A stretch of DNA of 64,000 nt from JBAZZQ01 sp041658725 (GCA_041658725.1 JBAZZQ010000007.1:22850-86849), one strand, 5' to 3'. Shown: positions 25,938 to 34,326, counted from the first letter of the stretch. Notes: generated by a model from the letters alone, not told the origin. Numbers and translations are program-made.

Positions 25938-26048
25938 GTAACCGTTCAGCCTCCCCCATTGTGCCACGGTCGGCTTGTCCGACCGTGCTCTTAAGACACG
26001 GCTGGCAAGCCAGCCGTGGCACAATGTCGGAGAGGGCTGAGCGGTTGC
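25938..26048. repeat. Composite nested palindrome: GTAACCGTTCAG frame with family A core
   Basis: Outer arms GTAACCGTTCAGCC (25938-25951) and GGCTGAGCGGTTGC (about 26035-26048). The core (25959-26025) is a family A element in inverted orientation relative to the copy at 3653 (GGTCGG half first). Confidence 0.9.
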
Positions 26049-26062
26049 AATTCTTTTAATTG

Positions 26063-26130
26063 GTAACCCCTCAAGAAGGACACTCCCTTACGGTCGTGCC
26101 TCTTTAAGACCAGCAAGAATGAGGGGTTAC
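26063..26130. repeat. Nested palindrome: GTAACCCCTCA frame enclosing a family D unit
   Basis: Arms GTAACCCCTCA (26063-26073) and TGAGGGGTTAC (26120-26130), perfect 11-bp inverted repeat, with CACTCCCTTACGGTCGTGCC TCTTTAAG inside. Immediately downstream of the TIM-barrel gene stop (26132). Confidence 0.85.
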
Positions 26131-26131
26131 T

Positions 26132-26899
26132 TTAACTAATAATTCCCTGCAAATAAGAATACGCCTGTTCCACTTCCCGATCTATCTTCTCATCACGCCC
26201 CGGAAGATGATCCACCACGATATTCCCTTCGTATTTCAGCTTCCGCAAATTTCGAATCAACCCTTTAATCTCGATTTCCCCTTGTCCCGGCAGCACAGGC
26301 ACGGTTCCCATCAAATCTCCCATGCGAACCAGTTTGATCCTATTACCCATCTGGCGAAAAATATCTTCCGCGTTCACCGCCGCCAGGTGGCAATGATAAA
26401 CATCCGCGCAAATCCCCACATTCGACGAAACCAACCCCCTGAAAACCGCCTCAAAATCCTGCCCATTCTCCAGCCGTGTATCAATCTGATTCGCAACCGC
26501 GACGTCCAGTCCATACACCATCGCGTCATCCGCCAGCGTCCGGAGTCCTTCCCGCAAATAATTGAAATTCTCCAGCGTCCGCGCTCCACCCGCCAGAATC
26601 ACCAACTTCGCCCCGATTTCCCTGATCGATTCAAAAAACTTTTCGATCTCCTTTACCTGCAACAGCAACTGATCCGTCCGCTCCGCCGTGATTCGCCCCA
26701 CATTGACCCCGGCCACGGCCACATCATACTCCGAAAGAATCTCTCTTACCACCCCAGCCCGCCGGCTTTCTACTGAATACTCACGGCAAACACGTTCCCA
26801 ATCCAGCTCCACGTATCGAAAGCCCGCCCGCGTCGCCTTCGCGCAGCTTTCCGACAGCTTCACAGACCCAAACATGCCCAACGAACAACCTAGCTCCAT
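26132..26899 (-). CDS. Sugar phosphate isomerase/epimerase-like TIM-barrel protein
   Basis: 255 residues from the ATG at 26899; the longer frame is the antisense shadow of ubiA. Xylose-isomerase-like TIM barrel: GFRYVELDWERV, GAKLVILAGGARTLENF, GLDVAVANQIDTRLENG, VGICADVYHCHLAAVNAEDI, IKLVRMGDLMG, GNIVVDHLPGR carry the metal-binding residues seen in the AP_endonuc_2 superfamily. Its start overlaps the end of ubiA by 10 bases, so the two are coupled. The reaction is unknown; placement between ubiA and mqnE may be coincidental. Confidence 0.8.
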   Translation of the reverse strand: MELGCSLGMFGSVKLSESCAKATRAGFRYVELDWERVCREYSVESRRAGVVREILSEYDVAVAGVNVGRITAERTDQLLLQVKEIEKFFESIREIGAKLVILAGGARTLENFNYLREGLRTLADDAMVYGLDVAVANQIDTRLENGQDFEAVFRGLVSSNVGICADVYHCHLAAVNAEDIFRQMGNRIKLVRMGDLMGTVPVLPGQGEIEIKGLIRNLRKLKYEGNIVVDHLPGRDEKIDREVEQAYSYLQGIIS

Positions 26900-27780
26900 T
26901 CGTATACCCTTTTTGAGATTAAATCCATAAATCCAAACCCTGCCAAAACAACACTCACCATCCCATTCATCGTAAAAAAAGCCAAATTCACCCGCCGCAA
27001 ATCCCCAGCCCTGACCAACCAATGCTCCACCACCAGCAATCCGCCCGTCAAAACCACTCCCAACCCAAAAATCCATCCCAACCCCAGCAAAAACCCCGAC
27101 AAACCAAACCCGACAATACTTATCCCATGCAATATCCGAGATATCATAAGCCCCCTACCCACCCCCACCTTCGCCGGCAAACTATACAATCCCACCCGCC
27201 GGTCAAATTCCACATCCAACGCCGCGTAAATCAAATCAAATCCCGCCGTCCAGCACCCCACCGCCACTGCCAGCACGATCCCTCCCAATCCCAACGATCC
27301 CGGCCTGATGGCTATAAATCCCGCCAACACCGCCATCGAATGCGCACCACCCAACCAAAAATGACAGAACCACGTATAACGTTTCAAATGTGAATACAAA
27401 CACAAATACCCTAAAACCGGCACAGAAAACGCCACCGGCCAAACATTCCCATAAAACTTCCAAAACAATCCGCAAACAAAAATAAATCCTATCGAATTAA
27501 CCGCGATAAACCCCCAAGCCCACCGTTTACTGACCAATCCCGCCGGTATCGCTCGATTTGACGTCCGAGGATTGAGTTTATCAATCTCCGCATCGGCCAC
27601 GCGATTATAGGTCATCGCCACATTCCTCGCCAGCACCATGCACCCGACGATCAACCCAATTTTCCCCCACCCCGGCCATCCGCCGCTCGCCAAAAACGCC
27701 GCCAGCACCGCAAACGGCAAGGCAAACACCGAATGACCAAACTTGATCATCTCCAAAATAGTGAATAATCGTTTTAGCAT
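26890..27780 (-). CDS. mqnP: UbiA-family prenyltransferase, probable MqnP
   Basis: 296 residues with about eight membrane helices. Both Asp-rich motifs are present: NRVADAEIDKLNPRTSNRAI (N-x3-D-x3-D type) and ALDVEFDRRVGLYSLP. The family prenylates aromatic acids in the membrane. Beside mqnE it most likely acts in futalosine-route menaquinone synthesis; 4-hydroxybenzoate prenylation for ubiquinone is the other possibility but no ubi genes are seen. Upstream neighbour is a lipoprotein gene 6 bases away. Confidence 0.85.
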   Translation of the reverse strand: MLKRLFTILEMIKFGHSVFALPFAVLAAFLASGGWPGWGKIGLIVGCMVLARNVAMTYNRVADAEIDKLNPRTSNRAIPAGLVSKRWAWGFIAVNSIGFIFVCGLFWKFYGNVWPVAFSVPVLGYLCLYSHLKRYTWFCHFWLGGAHSMAVLAGFIAIRPGSLGLGGIVLAVAVGCWTAGFDLIYAALDVEFDRRVGLYSLPAKVGVGRGLMISRILHGISIVGFGLSGFLLGLGWIFGLGVVLTGGLLVVEHWLVRAGDLRRVNLAFFTMNGMVSVVLAGFGFMDLISKRVYEWS

Positions 27781-27786
27781 TACGAA

Positions 27787-28371
27787 CTAATTTCTCGCCC
27801 CGCCTGTAATCTTGAACTCCCCCACCGCCGCACGATTCCGAGTCGCCCGAAAATTTCCCGACAACGCGAACCTTCCCAGGCGGTAATGAGTTCCTTTGAG
27901 AACCGGCTCTAAAAGTGCCTGCTCGATCCGTCCCGTCAGCACCTGTCCCGTCCGATTCGTTTGACTGCTGACAAACCCCGAACCCTTATAGCAAATCACT
28001 TTTTTCCCACTTTGTTGAATTACCGCCCCGCCGGGGCAGTCGGCGATTTCGACCAGGTAAATAATTTTCGCGTTGATCTGCGAGGATTCCGCGTATGTTT
28101 TGCCCGGAATCGGGTTCCAAAGCGTCGTTACGAAAACCACCTGCCGCAAGACTTTTCCACCATCCTTGGAAATCGGCTCGCTGGTGGTCAGCAAAATCTC
28201 ATATTCACCGCCCGGACTGCCGGCAAAAAAACTCTGGCTGAAATTTTGAAAAAGCTCTTCCGGCTTTTCCGCATTGGCGTAATTTACCAGGCTCATCCGA
28301 TTATAATTACTCTGACATCCCACCCCAACGACCAAAACCGCTACTAATAATACCAGGCAAAATATTTTCAT
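27787..28371 (-). CDS. Lipoprotein of unknown function
   Basis: 194 residues from the ATG at 28371. Lipoprotein signal MKIFCLVLLVAVLVVGVGC. The mature part (LVNYANAEKPEELFQNFSQS, YEILLTTSEPISKDGGKVLR, FALSGNFRATRNRAAVGEFK) is strand-rich and unlike any family I can name. The extended frame upstream reads FRVSSLRFRVKS, which is translated repeat sequence. Sits between an amidohydrolase and ubiA, all within 10 bases of each other, so one transcript is likely. Confidence 0.72.
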   Translation of the reverse strand: MKIFCLVLLVAVLVVGVGCQSNYNRMSLVNYANAEKPEELFQNFSQSFFAGSPGGEYEILLTTSEPISKDGGKVLRQVVFVTTLWNPIPGKTYAESSQINAKIIYLVEIADCPGGAVIQQSGKKVICYKGSGFVSSQTNRTGQVLTGRIEQALLEPVLKGTHYRLGRFALSGNFRATRNRAAVGEFKITGGARN

Positions 28372-28378
28372 ATTCGAT

Positions 28379-29269
28379 TTAACCCGAAACCTGAGACTCG
28401 AAACCCGAAACTTTTTCCGCCAATCCCAACAGTTCCAGCGTATTACGTTCCACAATTTCCCGAAGCCGCTGCCGGGGGATCGTCGGTAAATTCGTATTGC
28501 TCACCATCTGATTGATACTGTAGATCGCCTCAATGGTCGTTGCCGCTCCCGCGGCGGGATAATCGCTTCCCATCAAAAATTTATCCAAAACGCCCATTTG
28601 ATATCCCTTGATCAACGTCTGGTAACCCACCCATTGCTGACTCGTCAATCCCGCCAAATCCATAAACACATTTTCAAATTCGCCCAGCAGCAGTAATGTT
28701 TGATCCACCCACGGCCAGCCCATATCGGTAAAGACAAATTTCACCTGCGGGTACTGGCGAAAAATCTCCGACCACAGCAGTGGATTGGAAAACTCGCCCG
28801 CCGGGCATCCGAACGGCTGACCGTTGTGAATAATAATCGGCATCTGATGCGCGAGGGAATAATCATAAAGCGACATCGCCGAGGTCGCCGAAGGATGAAA
28901 TCCCTGCCCCGCCGGAGAAATCACAAATCCCGCCAGTTTATGCTCCAGCCGAATTTTTTCCGCCTCGGCCATTACCGATCCCGTCGCCGGGTCAACCGAT
29001 CCGAACCCGATCACGTTCTGACGATACTGATATGCGCAATCCGCGATAAACTTATTGGGAATATTCACCCCCAGAAGCTGCGAGCGAAAACCCAGCAAAA
29101 ACGTCACACTCACCGGCTCGGCTGCCACCTGCAGGTCATGAGAACTGACCGATTTTCCCGCCGACGGATGCGAGCTCAATCGCCACGACCCCGCGGATTT
29201 TCCCAATTGGGCGGTACTTTCCCAAAGATGTGCATGACAATCCACAATCACCGGCGATTTATAGTCCAT
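28379..29269 (-). CDS. Amidohydrolase-family (TIM-barrel, Amidohydro_2) metal-dependent hydrolase
   Basis: 296 residues from the ATG at 29269, which follows GGAG by 7 bases. VDCHAHLWES supplies the first metal-binding His pair, then IIIHNGQPFG, FVFTDMGWPWVD, and KFLMGSDYPAAG with the catalytic Asp. Such enzymes decarboxylate or hydrolyse small ring compounds; the substrate cannot be told. The C-terminal VSGFESQVSG and TAA correspond to the repeat AACCCGAAACCTGAGACTCG read antisense, so the end is repeat-derived. Confidence 0.82.
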   Translation of the reverse strand: MDYKSPVIVDCHAHLWESTAQLGKSAGSWRLSSHPSAGKSVSSHDLQVAAEPVSVTFLLGFRSQLLGVNIPNKFIADCAYQYRQNVIGFGSVDPATGSVMAEAEKIRLEHKLAGFVISPAGQGFHPSATSAMSLYDYSLAHQMPIIIHNGQPFGCPAGEFSNPLLWSEIFRQYPQVKFVFTDMGWPWVDQTLLLLGEFENVFMDLAGLTSQQWVGYQTLIKGYQMGVLDKFLMGSDYPAAGAATTIEAIYSINQMVSNTNLPTIPRQRLREIVERNTLELLGLAEKVSGFESQVSG

Positions 29270-29325
29270 CGAGTTCTCCAACATAAGACAAATTCAGTAT
29301 AGCCGAAAAAGTCCAAAAAAGAAAG

Positions 29326-29348
29326 CACGGTGGGCCAAGCCCACCCTA
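29326..29348. repeat. GGTGGGC palindrome (family H) at the lpxI stop
   Basis: CGGTGGGCCAAGCCCACCC followed by TACAC. On the minus strand TGTAGGGTGGGCTTGGCCCA includes the TAG stop of lpxI. Related units at 31687-31702 and 34442-34462. Confidence 0.65.
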
Positions 29349-30194
29349 CACAAATTTTCCGACAACGGCAATTCCATACTTGTCCGCCAAGGCGATCATT
29401 TTTTCTTTTTCAATCATAATGGTCTTACCCGCCTGGACGACCAAAGCGCTGCCGTGATATTGATGCATTTTTTCGATCGTCTCCGGTCCGACCGTAGGCA
29501 CGTCGAACCGCATGTCCTGATGTTTTTGCGAGACCTTAATAAGCGTCCAGTTTCCCCTGACCAGCCGGCCTGCTCGTTCGATCATCGCGTCCGTTCCTTC
29601 AATCGCTTCCACGGCAATGATGTCTTTCTCACGCACCGCCAGCGATTGTCCCACGTCCAACTCCGCGATCTTCTGGGCAATCGGCCAGGCGAATTCAATG
29701 TCTTCCAAAATCTGCCGCGAAACATTTCGCCGCGTCATCACGCCCGCCTCGGCCATCGCTTGCTCACAATATTTCACCGAATTGACCACCGTGATCCCTT
29801 CTTCCTGTAATTCATCCGCCAGGGCACTTAAAATAGCGAGATTCCGCCGATCCTGCTTGGCTCGCCGATACCATATCCGAATCGCCCGCAAGTCCGGGAT
29901 ATATCGCCAAATCCGCCAACCCGAAAACGCATCCGTCTTTTTCACCCCACCTGCCAAGATCAATTCCCCGGCTCCGAATTTTTTCGTCAGCTTAATCCAT
30001 CGCCCCACCCTCGCGATCGGCACCCACCAAAACCGGTCCGCCAGTTGGGCCAACTCCGCGGACGCCTGGTCCCGAATGCCCAAAACACAAACTTCCAGCC
30101 CCGCCTTTTTCGCCCCGCGCACTACCAGAAACGGCAAACCACCATTGCCTGCCACGATAACCAATTTCTGTGAGTTTGATATTCCATTAGACAT
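29346..30194 (-). CDS. lpxI: UDP-2,3-diacylglucosamine pyrophosphatase LpxI
   Basis: 282 residues. KLVIVAGNGGLPFLVVRGAK at the N-terminus and the family hallmark QKHQDMRFDVPTVGPETIEKM with SALVVQAGKTIMIEKEKMI at the end. Makes lipid X in lipid A synthesis, in place of LpxH, so the organism probably has LPS. The start codon ATGTCTAATGG lies inside a family F repeat (ATTAGACATT...), with no Shine-Dalgarno. The stop lies in a family H repeat. Downstream of frr. Confidence 0.9.
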   Translation of the reverse strand: MSNGISNSQKLVIVAGNGGLPFLVVRGAKKAGLEVCVLGIRDQASAELAQLADRFWWVPIARVGRWIKLTKKFGAGELILAGGVKKTDAFSGWRIWRYIPDLRAIRIWYRRAKQDRRNLAILSALADELQEEGITVVNSVKYCEQAMAEAGVMTRRNVSRQILEDIEFAWPIAQKIAELDVGQSLAVREKDIIAVEAIEGTDAMIERAGRLVRGNWTLIKVSQKHQDMRFDVPTVGPETIEKMHQYHGSALVVQAGKTIMIEKEKMIALADKYGIAVVGKFV

Positions 30195-30243
30195 TGGGTT
30201 TTAGTCATTGATTAGACATTAGTCATTAGGATTTAGTCATTGA
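30186..30243. repeat. Family F repeat words across the lpxI start
   Basis: CATTAGACATT, TTTTAGTCATTG, ATTAGACATTAGTCATTAGG and ATTTAGTCATTG in series. The first word contains the lpxI start codon on the minus strand. Confidence 0.8.
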
Positions 30244-30248
30244 ATCCT

Positions 30249-30809
30249 CTATACTTCTTCAATTTCTTTTACTTTCGCCGCCAGGGTTTCATCGATTTTT
30301 TTTTCATATTCTTTCGTCAGGTTCTGCACTTGCTCCTTGCCCTTTTCGGCGTCGTCTTCCGGCAGCGTGCCTTCTTTTTCTTCGGTGTCGATGGTTTTGT
30401 TCGCGTCGCGGCGGGCGTTTCTAACGACCAGTTTAGCATGCTCGCCTAGTTGCCGGACCTGGTGTGATAGTTGCTTTCGTCGTTCACCCGAAAGCGATGG
30501 AATTACCAGCCGGATTATTCGACCGTCGGATTGCGGGGTGATTCCGAGTTCCGAGGCTTGAATCGCATGGACGATTTCCTTGATGCTTGTCGGGTCGAAT
30601 GGTTTGATGACGATCAGATTGGCTTCCGGCGTCGAGAGCTGGGCCAACTGCCGCATGTCCGTCATGGCACCGAAATAATTCACCTTAATATGTTCCACCA
30701 GAGCGGTGCTGGCTCGACCCGTGCGAATACTGCGAAGCTCATTTTTGAGGAAATCCCCCGCGTTTGACATTTCCTCTTCCGCGCTCAACAAAATATCGTC
30801 CAACGGCAT
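30249..30809 (-). CDS. frr: Ribosome recycling factor
   Basis: 186 residues, standard length. Splits post-termination ribosomes together with EF-G. Signature RSIRTGRASTALVEHIKVNYFG near the start, and the three-helix-bundle C-terminal half (ARRDANKTIDTEEKEGTLPE...DAEKGKEQVQNLTKEYEKKI). GAGGAGGTG precedes the ATG by 6 bases. Follows pyrH by 15 bases in the conserved order. Confidence 0.97.
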   Translation of the reverse strand: MPLDDILLSAEEEMSNAGDFLKNELRSIRTGRASTALVEHIKVNYFGAMTDMRQLAQLSTPEANLIVIKPFDPTSIKEIVHAIQASELGITPQSDGRIIRLVIPSLSGERRKQLSHQVRQLGEHAKLVVRNARRDANKTIDTEEKEGTLPEDDAEKGKEQVQNLTKEYEKKIDETLAAKVKEIEEV

Positions 30810-30824
30810 AACAGCACCTCCTCG

Positions 30825-31574
30825 TTAATCTCGAATAATACTACTGGTTATTTTTCCGGCAATCACTTTTTCGATTTTGTCCAGGTCCTCGAAGTTAAAC
30901 ACCACGATGGGCATTTTCGTTTCCTGGCAGATTCGAATCGCCGTCAGGTCGATAATCCCCAGCCGGCGATCGATCACTTCATCGTACGTCAATCGGTCAA
31001 ACCGTTCGGCGTTGGGATTCTTGTGGGGATCTTCCGAATACACTCCATCCACCTTGGTGGCTTTGAATATGGCGTCGGCTCCCAATTCGGCGGCACGAAT
31101 GGCGGCGCAGGTATCGGTTGTGACATACGGATTTCCTGTCCCGCCCGCCAAAATCACGACTTGCCCAGCCGAGAGATACCCCATGGCCGTTTCCACATTA
31201 TACAATTCCACAAAATTTCCCACATTAAACGCTGAGAGTAATTTTGTGCTTTGTCCCATTGCGTTAAGCGTTTCTCGCAGCCCCAGCCCGTTAATCGTCG
31301 TGGCGATCATACCCATCTGGTGAGCCGCGAAGGGCCGGATCAGCTTGCTTTCCGAAAGATTCGCCCCGCGCAAAAGATTTCCGCCACCCACTACGACCGC
31401 GATTTCCAATCCCGACTTGGCCGCACCGATCACCTTTTGGGCCAAGACCGCCAAATGCTCCTGGCTGACGCCTTTGGTCCCCACTCCGCTCAGACTTTCG
31501 CCCGTAACCTTCAGAACAATCCGGCGATATCCGATTTTTTGATTTTTAAAATTATTCATCTCGATTCTTTTCAT
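30825..31574 (-). CDS. pyrH: UMP kinase
   Basis: 249 residues. Phosphorylates UMP to UDP. Motifs: RIVLKVTGESLSG, VVVGGGNLLRG, VVILAGGTGNPYVTTDTCAA, GVYSEDPHKNPNAERF. Begins at 31574 or at the internal ATG (MNNFKN) five codons later. In most bacteria pyrH follows tsf directly; here a HEPN/MNT pair lies between. Confidence 0.96.
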   Translation of the reverse strand: MKRIEMNNFKNQKIGYRRIVLKVTGESLSGVGTKGVSQEHLAVLAQKVIGAAKSGLEIAVVVGGGNLLRGANLSESKLIRPFAAHQMGMIATTINGLGLRETLNAMGQSTKLLSAFNVGNFVELYNVETAMGYLSAGQVVILAGGTGNPYVTTDTCAAIRAAELGADAIFKATKVDGVYSEDPHKNPNAERFDRLTYDEVIDRRLGIIDLTAIRICQETKMPIVVFNFEDLDKIEKVIAGKITSSIIRD

Positions 31575-31596
31575 GAACGGCTACCCTATAAAAATT

Positions 31597-31619
31597 AGGG
31601 CGACCGTTTTAGCCGCCCT
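31597..31619 (-). terminator. Hairpin between the HEPN gene and pyrH
   Basis: AGGGCG...CGCCCT stem with an 11-base loop; on the minus strand it is followed by AATTTTTAT. It may end the tsf/MNT/HEPN transcript or act as an attenuator ahead of pyrH. Confidence 0.4.
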
Positions 31620-31669
31620 GTGTATCTTACTTTTCCATGTTACTTTTTGCAATTTACATTTTTGAACTT

Positions 31670-31954
31670 TCAATTCAAAAACCAAACGGGTGGTTCACCC
31701 ACCGGAACTCTCTGTTCTCTGACCGAGTGATGCGAGACCAGTTTTTCAATTTCATGCGTTCTGGGGAAATTTATCTTTTCCCAGACCAAGAGAGCCCTGA
31801 TGTATTTTTCCACGCACTGCTGGGCATGAAAGCAAACGGTGTCTGTGGGACATTCCCGGCCTAACTTAAGCGTGTGGGTAGCATTGGTAAAATCATTTTC
31901 GGCCTTGGATACCCATTCTCGGACGACGGTACCGATGTTTTCCTTCTCGAACAT
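31670..31954 (-). CDS. HEPN-domain protein (MNT partner), apparently C-terminally truncated
   Basis: 94 residues from the ATG at 31954. WVSKAENDFTNATHTLKLG, VCFHAQQCVEKYIRALLVWE and FPRTHEIEKLVSHH match the HEPN domain of PF05168-type proteins, but the usual C-terminal helices are missing. The last residues (VREQRVPVGEPPVWFLN) cover a palindromic repeat (ACGGGTGGTTCACCCACCGG, 31685-31704), suggesting the repeat cut the gene short. Overlaps the upstream nucleotidyltransferase gene by 62 bases in another frame. Confidence 0.75.
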   Translation of the reverse strand: MFEKENIGTVVREWVSKAENDFTNATHTLKLGRECPTDTVCFHAQQCVEKYIRALLVWEKINFPRTHEIEKLVSHHSVREQRVPVGEPPVWFLN

Positions 31955-32264
31955 AGAGGATTTTTCCTTCCCGCCAGGCGGGGTATTCAATCGTTCCGAT
32001 GACTTCTTTTCGCCACTCGAAATCCTCCGGCGTGGAGATAACGACATCCTTCGGTACAGGAATATCGTGAAGAACGTGTCGAACTTCCAGGCATTTTTCC
32101 CGCAGGGAACCTTTTACAGGCATGACAATCAATAAATCGATGTCGCTGTCCGGTCCGGCCTGGTTGCGGGCGTGGGAGCCGAACAGGATGATTCGGTCCG
32201 GATCGAATTGCTTGACGATGCGAGTCACGATCCGTTGAATTTGCTTTTTGAAGGACGGTTGCAT
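31893..32264 (-). CDS. MNT-type nucleotidyltransferase domain protein
   Basis: 123 residues from the ATG at 32264 (a GTG at 32276 is possible). The minimal nucleotidyltransferase motif is complete: IILFGSHARNQAGPDSDIDL, i.e. G-S-x10-D-x-D, followed by EDFEWRKEVIGTIEYPA. In MNT-HEPN modules such proteins AMPylate and silence the HEPN toxin. The ribosome-binding site (GGGAG, 11 bases upstream) is part of a family D repeat. The long overlap with the HEPN gene may mean the end of this frame is not native. Confidence 0.8.
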   Translation of the reverse strand: MQPSFKKQIQRIVTRIVKQFDPDRIILFGSHARNQAGPDSDIDLLIVMPVKGSLREKCLEVRHVLHDIPVPKDVVISTPEDFEWRKEVIGTIEYPAWREGKILYVREGKHRYRRPRMGIQGRK

Positions 32265-32273
32265 TAAAAAATC

Positions 32274-32300
32274 CACTCCCTCACGGTCGCGTCTCTTTGT
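32274..32300. repeat. Family D unit between tsf and the MNT gene
   Basis: CACTCCCTCACGGTCGCGTC TCTTTG. On the minus strand its GGGAGTGG forms the Shine-Dalgarno region of the MNT gene. Confidence 0.7.
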
Positions 32301-32306
32301 GATTAC

Positions 32307-33203
32307 CTAGCAGGCCTTGCCGCTTCCGCCCACCTCGAATCGCAAATATTTTGTAACGGTGATCGGCTTCCCGACGGCTTTGGAGACTTCATCGATGACC
32401 TGTTTGACTGTTTTCTTGTCGTCTTTGACGAACGGCTGTTCCAGCAGGACGCGATCGTTGTACCACTTGTTGATCTTGCCCATCGTCATTTTCTCGATGA
32501 TATTCGCCGGTTTTCCTGCCGATTGCAGTTCGACCTGGCCTTTGATTATCTCTTTTTCCTTTTCGACGATTTCGGCGGGAACCTGCTCGCGAGTCACCGC
32601 GGTCGGATTCACGGCGGTAATGTGCATGCACAGGTCCTTGGCGAGTTGCACGACTTGTTCGTTATTTTTTATCGACGGATCGACTTCCATCTGCAGGAGG
32701 ACGGCCACCTGTCCGTTATGATGCTCATAACTGCTGATATAACCGCCGCAGAGTTTACCAAACTGGCTGACCTGCATATTCTCGCGCAATTTATTGATCG
32801 CGTCATCCATAACGTCTTTGACGGTTTGATTCGCGTCACAGGTCAATTTCTGGGAAACCAATTTTTCAGCGCTATCCGGCATGGCATCCAGGCCCGCGAC
32901 GTGTTGGGCAATTTTCTTGCACATGCTCTGGAAAATATCATTGTTGGCCACCGGTGAGGTTTCGCATCGCACCTGCAAGATCGCTCCGCAACAACTGCAA
33001 TCGCTGATATAGGTCGCCACCCTGCCTTCCGCCGTCTCGCGTCCCAGTTTGCTGGCCGCGGCCATCGCCCCGGACTTGCGAAGAAAGTCTTCCGCTTTTG
33101 TAATATCGCCGTCAGTCTGCGCTAATGCCTTTTTACAGTCCATCATCGGAAGCTGTGTCCGCTCCCGTAATTCCTTTACCAATCCCGCCGTTATCTCTGC
33201 CAT
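32307..33203 (-). CDS. tsf: Elongation factor Ts
   Basis: 298 residues. Nucleotide-exchange factor for EF-Tu. The N-terminal UBA-like domain (LVKELRERTQLPMMDCKKAL) is followed by the TDF-type core region and two dimerisation-type subdomains, ending with LRFEVGGSGKAC. Follows rpsB by 50 bases, the usual order. Confidence 0.97.
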   Translation of the reverse strand: MAEITAGLVKELRERTQLPMMDCKKALAQTDGDITKAEDFLRKSGAMAAASKLGRETAEGRVATYISDCSCCGAILQVRCETSPVANNDIFQSMCKKIAQHVAGLDAMPDSAEKLVSQKLTCDANQTVKDVMDDAINKLRENMQVSQFGKLCGGYISSYEHHNGQVAVLLQMEVDPSIKNNEQVVQLAKDLCMHITAVNPTAVTREQVPAEIVEKEKEIIKGQVELQSAGKPANIIEKMTMGKINKWYNDRVLLEQPFVKDDKKTVKQVIDEVSKAVGKPITVTKYLRFEVGGSGKAC

Positions 33204-33253
33204 TGCGTTATACGCTCCTTTTATTTTTCAATTTTATATTCTTATTAAGTACA

Positions 33254-34195
33254 TTACGCCGACGCCGGGGTTGAACTCTGTTCCGGCGGCAAGGCAACTT
33301 GAGGTTGTTCTATTATGGGTTGTTCCACTGGTTTTTCTACCACCGGTTCAGTTACAACCGGCGCGGGTCGCGGCGCGGGAGCCGGTTGCGGTGAGTATCG
33401 TTGCTGTTGCTGCTGCGGGGGGCGTCGTCTCGGCCGGCGCTGTCTTTGTTCCTGATCGGGGGAATAACCTTCCTGAATGGTCGGCTGTTCCGTTATCACC
33501 TGTTCTTCCGGACGGGCGGCCATACCTTCCGCTATCGCATCCGTCAATTCCTTTAGAACGATTTCGATTCCACGCATGGAATCGTCATTTCCCGGGATCG
33601 GAATATCGGCCCAATCCGGATCGCCTTCGGTATCGATTAAACAAATCGTCGGAATATTTAATTTCTTGGCTTCCTTGACCGCGATATGCTCAAACCCCGG
33701 ATCGATAATAACCATCACCTTCGGCATCCTTTCCATTTTTCGGATACCTTCGAGGTTGCGTTTCATTTTTCTCATCTCGCGGGTCAACGTGGAGATCATC
33801 TTTTTGCTGTAATTGGCTAGCTCGCCCGTCGCTTCCAACTTTTCCAGTTCTTCCAACCGGGCCAGCCGAGAACGGATCGTGCGGAAATTCGTCAACGTTC
33901 CGCCCAGCCATCGTTCATTCACGTAGTGCATATTGCCGCGTTGGGCCTGGGCTTGGACCGCGCCCCGGGCTTGACGTTTCGTCCCCACAAACAAGACGTC
34001 CCCGCCCATAGCGACGAGCTTGGCGAGATACTTCTTGGACCGCAGAATTCCCTTTAGGGTTTCTTTGATATCGATGATGTGGATCATGTTTCGTTTTCCG
34101 AAGATATACGGTTTCATCTTCGGATTCCAACGGCTGACACGGTGACCAAAATGAATACCGGAATCCAATAAATCGCGCACTAATTCAGAAGCCAA
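33254..34195 (-). CDS. rpsB: 30S ribosomal protein S2 with long low-complexity C-terminal tail
   Basis: 313 residues against about 230-260 normally. Core signatures: LLDSGIHFGHRVSRWNPKMK, YIFGKRNMIHIIDIKET, NERWLGGTLTNFRTI, VIIDPGFEHIAVKEA, IPTICLIDTEGDPDWADIPI. Residues after about 228 form a tail rich in Arg, Gln and Pro (PRRRPPQQQQQRYS) and then Pro/Val/Glu. Starts with TTG, with AAGGAGA upstream. First gene of the rpsB-tsf transcript. Confidence 0.96.
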   Translation of the reverse strand: MASELVRDLLDSGIHFGHRVSRWNPKMKPYIFGKRNMIHIIDIKETLKGILRSKKYLAKLVAMGGDVLFVGTKRQARGAVQAQAQRGNMHYVNERWLGGTLTNFRTIRSRLARLEELEKLEATGELANYSKKMISTLTREMRKMKRNLEGIRKMERMPKVMVIIDPGFEHIAVKEAKKLNIPTICLIDTEGDPDWADIPIPGNDDSMRGIEIVLKELTDAIAEGMAARPEEQVITEQPTIQEGYSPDQEQRQRRPRRRPPQQQQQRYSPQPAPAPRPAPVVTEPVVEKPVEQPIIEQPQVALPPEQSSTPASA

Positions 34196-34297
34196 TCGCT
34201 ATCTCCTTATTAAATTGATAAAAAAAAACACTTCTGGCAACATTCAAGCATATTGCCAATACTGATACTGATATTTCCATAAACAAAGGAACCTCTT

Positions 34298-34326
34298 AAG
34301 TTACCTTTTGGAGTTAAAGCTGTCAA
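34298..34326 (-). promoter_or_regulatory. Probable rpsB promoter
   Basis: On the minus strand TTGACA (34326-34321), 17-base spacer, TAACTT (34303-34298), giving a leader of about 95 bases. S2 operons are often autoregulated through the leader. Confidence 0.55.
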
